NCBI GenBank assembly: GCA_900539625.1
Contig: UQCW01000029.1
Location: forward strand, 1 to 30,727
Length of the DNA: 30,727 nt
Source of the DNA: an uncultured Prevotella sp.
GTDB lineage: Bacteria; Bacteroidota; Bacteroidia; Bacteroidales; Bacteroidaceae
Direction: 5' to 3'
Shown: in pieces, positions 25,299-30,727 of the stretch
Layout of the letters: each line of letters begins with the position of its first letter
Position numbering within the stretch: position 1 is the stretch's first letter
Notes under the pieces: generated by a model
What the model was told of the DNA's origin: nothing
Databases searched by the model: none
The model's input: only the letters and a program-made list of their open reading frames with translations
Program-made: the position numbers and the translations under genes

Positions 25299-26090
25299 AT
25301 GTCTGAACCTCCGCTGAAAATAACCGTCGCGACTGTCACCTACAACGCGGCGGCACTTATCAACAAAACCATCGCTTCTGTTGAAGCGCAAGATTATCCA
25401 TACGTGGAACACGTGATTGTGGACGGCAATTCCACCGATAATACGCTGGAGCTCGTCCATCATTATCAGGAGCGCAACAGCGTTGCTTCCGTGCCCCACG
25501 AAATCAATTGCATCAGCGAGCCCGACAAGGGGCTTTACGACGCCATGAACAAGGCCATCGACATGGCCACGGGAAACTATATCGTGTTTCTCAATGCGGG
25601 CGACGTGTTCCACGAGACCACGACGCTCTCCAAAATCGTTGCTGCGGCAGAGCGCTATGGCAAGGAATTGCCAGCCGTGGTGTATGGCAATACCGACATC
25701 GTGGACGATGAGGGCCATTTCATCCGCCATCGCCGCCTTGCGCCGCCAGAACGTCTCACGTGGCGCTCCTTCCGCAGCGGAATGCTCGTGTGCCACCAGG
25801 CCTTCTTCGCCCGCACCGATTTTGCCCGCCAGTTCCATTATGACCTGCGCTACCGCTTCTCGGCAGATTTCGACTGGTGTATCCGCATCATGCACAACGC
25901 CAAGCGCCGCAAAACGCCGCTCTGCAACGCACACGTCATCGTGGCCGACTATCTCAACGAAGGCACAACCACCCGCAACCATAAGGCTTCGTTGCGCGAG
26001 CGCTTCACCATCATGCGCCGTCACTATGGCATCGTAGTCACGCTTTGGATGCACGCGTGGTTTACGCTCCGCAACTTTATCTTGAAATAA
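25299..26090 (+). CDS. GT2-family glycosyltransferase
   Basis: A 263-residue GT-A fold enzyme of family 2. Nucleotide-sugar motifs are VATVTYNA (10-17), DGNSTDNT (42-49), EPDKGLYDAMNK (74-85) and the metal-site equivalent LNAGD (98-102); a catalytic-base region SADFDW follows in the C-terminal half. There is no membrane span of note, so it should act on the inner face of the membrane on a lipid-linked acceptor. It is probably co-transcribed with the GT4 gene upstream. The pair resembles polysaccharide-branch enzymes, but no flippase or polymerase gene is in the window, so the product cannot be named. Confidence 0.92.
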   Translation: MSEPPLKITVATVTYNAAALINKTIASVEAQDYPYVEHVIVDGNSTDNTLELVHHYQERNSVASVPHEINCISEPDKGLYDAMNKAIDMATGNYIVFLNAGDVFHETTTLSKIVAAAERYGKELPAVVYGNTDIVDDEGHFIRHRRLAPPERLTWRSFRSGMLVCHQAFFARTDFARQFHYDLRYRFSADFDWCIRIMHNAKRRKTPLCNAHVIVADYLNEGTTTRNHKASLRERFTIMRRHYGIVVTLWMHAWFTLRNFILK

Positions 26091-26096
26091 AACGCT

Positions 26097-26104
26097 TACA
26101 TTTG
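26097..26104 (+). promoter_or_regulatory. Possible -7 box of recX-miaB
   Basis: TACATTTG matches TAnnTTTG and lies 52 nt before the recX start, just after the GT2 stop codon. The -33 region has no TTTG at the right distance, so this is a moderate call. Confidence 0.4.
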
Positions 26105-26156
26105 TACAGACAGTGGTTGCCACCTTGTCTGGGCAAATAGTTTCCAAAATCCTCCC

Positions 26157-26714
26157 ATGCCTCTCCCCAAGAAACCCTTCACGCCTGAAGCGGCGTACAC
26201 GCAGGCTGCTGCCCGGTGCGCCACGGCGGAATATTGCCTGAACGACTGGCGGCGGAAGTTCCAGATGAAGGGACTGCCGCCGCGCGACATAGAGCGCGTG
26301 CTCGACCGTCTGGTCGATGAAGGATTCATCAACGAGGCACGCTTCGTTCGCGCTTATGTCCACGACAAGGCGCTCTACGACCGTTGGGGGCAACTGAAAA
26401 TCCGGCAGTCGCTGATGCTCAAGCGCCTGCCGCCCGCGCTCATCGAGGAGGCTTTGCGCGAGACCGACCGCGGACTTTGGGAGGAAAATCTTCTCGACCT
26501 CTTGCGGCAGAAGCGCCGCAGCATCAAGGCCGATACGCCTTTTGAGGAGCGCCAAAAACTGCTGCGCTTTGCCGCCGGACGCGGTTACGAGCCAGCCCTC
26601 ATCTACCAGGCTGTCAACCGCCTTTGCGGCGAGGAAGGCGAGGAGGCCGACGAAGTGTTCGTGGAGCCCGATGACGAAATTGCCGGGCCAGAAGAGGCCG
26701 ACAACGAGTTTTAA
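26157..26714 (+). CDS. recX: Regulatory protein RecX
   Basis: A 185-residue cytoplasmic modulator of RecA filaments. It is built from three-helix tandem repeats as in the family: the first has ARCATAEYCLNDW (about 19-31), the second DRLVDEGFINEARFVRAYV (about 50-68) and the third covers the KADTPFEERQKLLRFAAGRGY region (about 124-144). The acidic tail (about 160-185, rich in Glu and Asp) is extra compared with common RecX proteins. No recA is in the window. It lies 18 nt before miaB and they are probably co-transcribed. Confidence 0.88.
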   Translation: MPLPKKPFTPEAAYTQAAARCATAEYCLNDWRRKFQMKGLPPRDIERVLDRLVDEGFINEARFVRAYVHDKALYDRWGQLKIRQSLMLKRLPPALIEEALRETDRGLWEENLLDLLRQKRRSIKADTPFEERQKLLRFAAGRGYEPALIYQAVNRLCGEEGEEADEVFVEPDDEIAGPEEADNEF

Positions 26715-26732
26715 GCAATACCAAACCAGAAT

Positions 26733-28067
26733 ATGAAACATCTCTATATAGAAACATACGGCTGCCAGATGAATGTGGCCGACAGTGAAGTGGTGGCCTC
26801 CGTGATGCGTATGGCGGGCTACGAACCGTGTGACACGCTCGATGAAGCCGATGCCGTGTTCCTCAACACCTGTTCTGTGCGCGACAATGCCGAGCAGAAA
26901 ATCATCCACCGCCTGGAAGCCCTCAACGCCTTGCGTCGCAAGGGCCGCAAACTCATCATTGGCGTATTGGGCTGCATGGCCGAGCGCGTCAAGGAGGGAT
27001 TGCTCAACGAGCACCATGCCGACCTCGTGGCCGGTCCCGATGCCTACCTCTCGTTGCCCGACCTCGTGGCGCAGGCTGAGGCTGGCAACAAGGCCATCAA
27101 CATTGAGCTCTCCACGACGGAGACCTATCGCGACATCATTCCTGAACGCGTCTGCGGTAGCCATGTCTCTGGATTCGTGAGCATCATGCGCGGCTGCAAC
27201 AATTTCTGCCATTATTGCATTGTGCCTTATACGCGTGGTCGTGAACGTTCACGCGATGTACGCAGCATTCTCCAGGAGGTACACGACTTGCAGAAGCGCG
27301 GATATAAGGAGGTGACGTTGCTCGGACAGAACGTCAATTCCTATAAATCCATTGCCGACGACGGCACGGAAACCAATTTCGCCGCCCTGCTCCGCATCGT
27401 GGCGCGTGCCGTGCCAGAGATGCGCATCCGCTTTTCAACGAGCCATCCGAAGGACATGAGCGACGAGACGCTACATGTTATCGCCGAAGAGCCAAACGTG
27501 TGCCGTCACATCCATCTGCCCGTGCAGAGCGGTTCCGACCGTATTCTCAAACTCATGAACCGCAAATACACGCGTGAATGGTATCTCGACCGCGTGGCGG
27601 CCATACGCCGCATCGTTCCCGATTGCGGACTCTCCACCGACATCTTTGCAGGATATTGCACCGAAACGGAGGAAGACCACCAGCTCTCGCTCTCGCTCAT
27701 GCGTGAGTGTGGCTACGATTCGGCCTTTATGTTTAAATACAGTGAGCGCCCTGGCACTTATGCCTCGAAGCATTTCCCCGACGACATTCCAGAAGAAACG
27801 AAGGTGCGTCGCCTGGAAGAACTCATCGCCCTGCAAAACGAACTCTCGGCTGAGAGCAACCAGCGCTGCATCGGCCGCGAATATGAGGTGCTTATTGAAG
27901 GCGTTTCAAAACGTTCTCGCGAACAGCTCTTCGGACGTACGGAGCAAAACAAGGTCGTGGTCTTCGACCGCGGCAACTGCCACATCGGACAATATGCCCG
28001 CGTTGTCGTGACGGAGGCTTCGTCGGCAACGCTCAAGGGCCATCTGGTGGAAAACGCCGAGGCGTGA
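26733..28067 (+). CDS. miaB: tRNA-2-methylthio-N6-dimethylallyladenosine synthase
   Basis: Radical-SAM methylthiotransferase that adds a 2-methylthio group to i6A37 in tRNAs reading UNN codons. The 444-residue product has the three domains in order: UPF0004 with cluster-binding C11 (TYGCQMN), C47 (NTCSVRD) and C81 (LGCMAER); the radical-SAM core with CNNFCHYC at 155-162; and a C-terminal TRAM domain (about 380-440). All six iron-sulfur cysteines are intact. The VRD and CHYCIVPYTRGRE sequences favour MiaB over RimO or MtaB. Start at 26733 gives the standard N-terminus. Confidence 0.97.
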   Translation: MKHLYIETYGCQMNVADSEVVASVMRMAGYEPCDTLDEADAVFLNTCSVRDNAEQKIIHRLEALNALRRKGRKLIIGVLGCMAERVKEGLLNEHHADLVAGPDAYLSLPDLVAQAEAGNKAINIELSTTETYRDIIPERVCGSHVSGFVSIMRGCNNFCHYCIVPYTRGRERSRDVRSILQEVHDLQKRGYKEVTLLGQNVNSYKSIADDGTETNFAALLRIVARAVPEMRIRFSTSHPKDMSDETLHVIAEEPNVCRHIHLPVQSGSDRILKLMNRKYTREWYLDRVAAIRRIVPDCGLSTDIFAGYCTETEEDHQLSLSLMRECGYDSAFMFKYSERPGTYASKHFPDDIPEETKVRRLEELIALQNELSAESNQRCIGREYEVLIEGVSKRSREQLFGRTEQNKVVVFDRGNCHIGQYARVVVTEASSATLKGHLVENAEA

Positions 28068-28090
28068 TGCCAATTCATCCGACAGACTTT

Positions 28091-28272
28091 AGTAATGGTA
28101 AAAAAATAACTTGTGCAATTTTGAGAAATAAGGAGTTAAGTCTTATGTCCTGTCTTTTTGCCGCTTTTGAAATTTGTCATCGGTCACATAGCCCGCTATG
28201 CTCCCTCTTCCAAATTCCAAAACCAACAAAAATACAGGTCAAAATTGCTCAACTTATTCTTTCACCATTACT
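28091..28272. repeat. 182-bp hairpin-forming repeat element, copy 2 (full length)
   Basis: The ends AGTAATGG (28091-28098) and CCATTACT (28265-28272) open a long imperfect inverted repeat of about 34 bp that continues inward (GCAATTTTGA with TCAAAATTGC). A second pair of arms, CCTGTCTTTTTG (28149-28160) with CAAAAATACAGG (28227-28238), and a third, TTTTGAAATTTG (28165-28176) with CAAATTCCAAAA (28211-28222), follow; CATAGC-CC-GCTATG lies near the tip. The left arm has an extra 22-nt block. The whole would fold as one hairpin. No transposase is inside, so it resembles a MITE. It fills most of the miaB-nucleoside kinase spacer. Confidence 0.88.
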
Positions 28273-28289
28273 TAAACAACTGAATCACC

Positions 28290-29951
28290 ATGGGAAAGAC
28301 AATTACCATCCGCTGCAAAAATACAGGCCGCAGCCATAAAGTCCCCATCGGGTTTACCTTGGAGGAAGTCTACGAAATGCTCGAAATCAAAATGCCCTTC
28401 GAGCCGACGAGCGCCAAGGTCAACAACAAGGTGGAGGGGCTGCATTTCATGTTCTTCAACGACAAAGACGTGGAGTTTCTTGACGTGACTTCGCCCTCAG
28501 GCCTGAGAACGTACACGCGTTCCCTGTTTTTCGTGCTCTACAAAGCCGTGCGCGACCTCTATCCTGGAGCGCGTCTGCGCATCGACACCCCCGTTTCCAA
28601 CGGCTATTTCTGCCAACTCGAAACGGAGGGCGGCGTGACGCCCGCTGTGGTCGGCGCGTTGAAGAAGCGCATGGACGAAATTGTGGCGGAGAACTTGTCG
28701 TTCCATCGCATCACGTGTCCCACGGACGAAGCCGTGGCTCGCTTCCGCGCTGATGGTCTGGAGAGCAAGGCCCGCTTGCTTGAGAGCTGCGGTTCGCTCT
28801 ACACCACTTACTATACGCTCGGCGACACCGCCGACTATTTCTACGGCTCGTTGCTCATCAAAACGAGTCAGCTCATCTTGTTTGATCTTGTGGCCTATGG
28901 CGACGGACTTCTGCTCCGCCTGCCCGACCCCAAGAATCCCCACCACCTGATGCCGATGACCGACCAGCCGAAGATGTTCGAGGTCTTCCGCGAGCAACAC
29001 CACTGGCAGCACATCCTCGGCATCTCCACCATCGGAGAGTTCAACGTGGCGTGTGACGAGGGGCATACCAACGACCTCATCAACGTATCGGAAGCCCTGC
29101 AGGAAAAGAAAATCAGCCAGATTGCCGACCGCATCGCCTCGACGCCGCAGGTGAAGGTGATTCTCATCGCCGGACCTTCGTCGAGCGGCAAGACCACCTT
29201 CTCCAAACGCCTCGCCGTGCAGCTCATGGCCTCGGGTATGCGCCCCGTGCCCATCTCGCTCGACGATTATTTCGTTGACCGCGAAGACACGCCACGCGAT
29301 GCGTCGGGAGAATATGACTTTGAAAACGTGGAGGCCATGAACATCCCGCTCTTCAACCGCCAAATAACGGCGTTGCTCAAGGGCGAGGAGGTGGAGCTCC
29401 CGCGATATAATTTCCAAAAGGGGAAGAGCGAGCCAAGTGGCAACCGCCTGCGCCTCGAACCGCAGACGTTGCTCATCCTCGAAGGCATCCACGCTCTCAA
29501 TCCGCTCCTGACGAAAGACATTCCGCAGGAGGCGAAATTCAAGATTTATGCGTCGGCGCTGACGTCCATCTTGCTCGACGACCACAATTATATCCCAACG
29601 ACCGACAACCGCCTTCTCCGCCGCATCGTGCGCGACTATAAATATCGCGGATACAGTGCTGAAGAGACCATCCGCCGCTGGCCTTCAGTGAGGGCAGGCG
29701 AGGAGAAGTGGATTTTCCCCTTCCAGGAGGAGGCCGACGTGATGATCAACACGGCCCTGCTTTTCGAATTGGCCGCCCTGCGTTCGCAGGCCCTGCCTTT
29801 GTTGGAACAGGTGCCGGAAAATGTGCCAGAATATTCTGAGGCCTATCGCCTGCGCAAGTTCCTCCACTATCTCAAACCGATTTCAACCGACGGTTTGCCG
29901 CCAACCTCGCTCTTGCGTGAGTTCTTGGGTGGCAGCACGTTTAAATACTAA
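28290..29951 (+). CDS. Nucleoside kinase with N-terminal ThrRS-like (TGS/editing) region
   Basis: A 553-residue protein of the type common in Bacteroidales. The N-terminal part (about 1-70) resembles a TGS domain, and about 75-250 resembles the second additional domain of threonyl-tRNA synthetase. The C-terminal kinase (about 285-500) is of the uridine kinase/phosphoribulokinase class with P-loop GPSSSGKTT at 295-303, SLDDYFVDREDTPRD following the second strand and a Walker-B-like LLILEGIHAL. It should phosphorylate a nucleoside (uridine or cytidine by homology), but the substrate has not been fixed by sequence. The start is set by MGKTITIRCKNTG. It sits just after the hairpin element. Confidence 0.9.
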   Translation: MGKTITIRCKNTGRSHKVPIGFTLEEVYEMLEIKMPFEPTSAKVNNKVEGLHFMFFNDKDVEFLDVTSPSGLRTYTRSLFFVLYKAVRDLYPGARLRIDTPVSNGYFCQLETEGGVTPAVVGALKKRMDEIVAENLSFHRITCPTDEAVARFRADGLESKARLLESCGSLYTTYYTLGDTADYFYGSLLIKTSQLILFDLVAYGDGLLLRLPDPKNPHHLMPMTDQPKMFEVFREQHHWQHILGISTIGEFNVACDEGHTNDLINVSEALQEKKISQIADRIASTPQVKVILIAGPSSSGKTTFSKRLAVQLMASGMRPVPISLDDYFVDREDTPRDASGEYDFENVEAMNIPLFNRQITALLKGEEVELPRYNFQKGKSEPSGNRLRLEPQTLLILEGIHALNPLLTKDIPQEAKFKIYASALTSILLDDHNYIPTTDNRLLRRIVRDYKYRGYSAEETIRRWPSVRAGEEKWIFPFQEEADVMINTALLFELAALRSQALPLLEQVPENVPEYSEAYRLRKFLHYLKPISTDGLPPTSLLREFLGGSTFKY

Positions 29952-30033
29952 TCAAACAGACGTAGAATCGGGCAGGGGAGTGGCGTACACCATCTGCCGC
30001 TCTCTGTCCTTCCTTGTCCTCCCCATTTGAATT

Positions 30034-30615
30034 ATGAAAGAATTAGTTTTCGCAACCAACAACGCCCATAAGCTGCAAGAAATCCGCAGCATGGTTGGCC
30101 AGAAATTCCGCATCTTGAGTTTGGCCGACATCAATTGCCACGACGATATTCCCGAAACGGCCGACACGCTGGAGGGTAACGCCCTCATCAAGGCCCGTTA
30201 CGTGTTTGAGCGTTATGGCCTCGACTGTTTTGCCGACGACACCGGACTGGAAGTGACGGCCCTCGGCGGCGCACCAGGCGTTCACACGGCACGCTATGCC
30301 TTCCCCGACCGTCACGACCCAGAGGCCAACACGCAGAAACTCTTGCGCGAGTTGGAGGGCGCTGCCGACCGCTCAGCGGCATTCCGAACGCTCATTGCTT
30401 TGATTATGAACGGAGAAGAACTCCTTTTTGAAGGCCGTGTCGATGGTTTCATCGCCACGGAGAAGCGTGGAACGGCGGGCTTCGGCTACGACCCCGTCTT
30501 CATTCCCGAAGACACCGGCAAGACGTTTTCCCAATTGGGTGAGGACGTGAAAAACCAGATAAGCCACCGCGCCCGCGCCGTGGAAAAACTCTTGCAACAC
30601 TTGGCAGAATTGTAG
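30034..30615 (+). CDS. rdgB: dITP/XTP pyrophosphatase
   Basis: Hydrolyses non-canonical purine triphosphates (dITP, XTP) to monophosphates and pyrophosphate, so they are not built into DNA. The 193-residue length is standard for the Ham1/RdgB family. Motifs are TNNAHKLQEI at 8-17, ETADTLEGNALIKA at 41-54 (E41), catalytic/metal FADDTGLEV at 66-74 (D68, D69) and the base-pocket GTAGFGYDPVF near 145-155. The nucleoside kinase gene ends 82 nt upstream. The gene is followed by a hairpin repeat copy. Confidence 0.96.
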   Translation: MKELVFATNNAHKLQEIRSMVGQKFRILSLADINCHDDIPETADTLEGNALIKARYVFERYGLDCFADDTGLEVTALGGAPGVHTARYAFPDRHDPEANTQKLLRELEGAADRSAAFRTLIALIMNGEELLFEGRVDGFIATEKRGTAGFGYDPVFIPEDTGKTFSQLGEDVKNQISHRARAVEKLLQHLAEL

Positions 30616-30629
30616 TTTCCATACAGGTA

Positions 30630-30717
30630 GGGTGTTCAAAATCCAGAAATGTCTCTGTGCGGTTTTGAGCCAAATAACATGGCAGTTGCGCCGCTGCCCC
30701 TGAAAGGGGCTCATATT
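30630..30717 (-). repeat. Dispersed hairpin repeat, copy B
   Basis: Inverted partner of 104-174. It opens (on +) with GGGTGTTCAAAATCCAGAAA (30630-30649) and closes with the GCCCCTGAAAGGGGC hairpin (30696-30710) and TCATATT. It starts 14 nt after the rdgB stop codon, so it is 3' of a gene, as copy A is. It may end or stabilise the rdgB transcript, though no T-run is seen. Confidence 0.65.
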
Positions 30718-30727
30718 CCAGGATAGG

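Noticed and set aside
25287..27212. 641-codon open frame on the - strand
   Set aside because: It lies opposite GT2, recX and miaB, which all have clear family motifs. Long antisense frames are common in this G+C-biased coding DNA.
28145..28339. Short frame MSCLFA in the second hairpin element as a gene
   Set aside because: The sequence is accounted for by the inverted-repeat structure, and there is no recognisable family or ribosome site.

Overview
The window looks like chromosome from a Prevotella-like member of the Bacteroidales. Three things point there: promoters of the Bacteroidota type (TTTG or TTG, a 19-20 nt spacer, then TAnnTTTG), genes without strong Shine-Dalgarno sites, and a gene set typical of the group (YfhO-family membrane protein, PdxB, type II dehydroquinase, a long TGS-containing nucleoside kinase). 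No rRNA, tRNA or CRISPR array was seen.

Layout. 1-174 holds a cluster of short GC-rich hairpins. 175-2876 (- strand) carries aroQ, pyruvate kinase and an O-methyltransferase. 3195-5409 (+) is xerD-pdxB, behind a clear promoter into whose 5' leader a hairpin-forming repeat is placed. 5786-16458 (+) is a seven-gene signalling locus: a two-FHA membrane-anchored trypsin-like protease, a zinc-ribbon/FHA protein, a membrane-anchored PP2C phosphatase with an unknown outer domain, a Ser/Thr kinase-FHA fusion, an FHA membrane protein, a 1287-residue Ser/Thr kinase with an outer array of about 24 units of a 33-residue YD-like repeat, and an exported YbjN-like protein. A strong terminator at 16482-16525 closes it. 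16798-18687 (-) is an A+T-rich AAA ATPase plus RloB-like pair that resembles AbiL/RloAB defence modules. 18995-23620 (-) is a yfhO-ychF-lgt operon. 24030-30615 (+) holds two glycosyltransferases, recX, miaB, the nucleoside kinase and rdgB.

How the parts may work together. The 5.8-16.5 kb locus contains kinase (writer), phosphatase (eraser), four FHA-bearing proteins (readers) and a protease, and five of its seven products have predicted membrane segments. The natural reading is a Ser/Thr phosphorylation circuit that couples the envelope to the cytoplasm. No type VI secretion gene accompanies it here. I regard this locus as the best candidate for an undescribed system. The other genes are mainly housekeeping, apart from the defence-like pair, which has the base composition of acquired DNA.

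Repeats are the second theme. A 182-bp long-hairpin element (28091-28272) has a 95%-identical partner at about 3016-3172. Its terminal AGTAATGG/CCATTACT motif recurs as short fragments at several gene ends. A different hairpin repeat with the core ATATGAGCCCC is present twice at the left edge and once, inverted, at the right edge.
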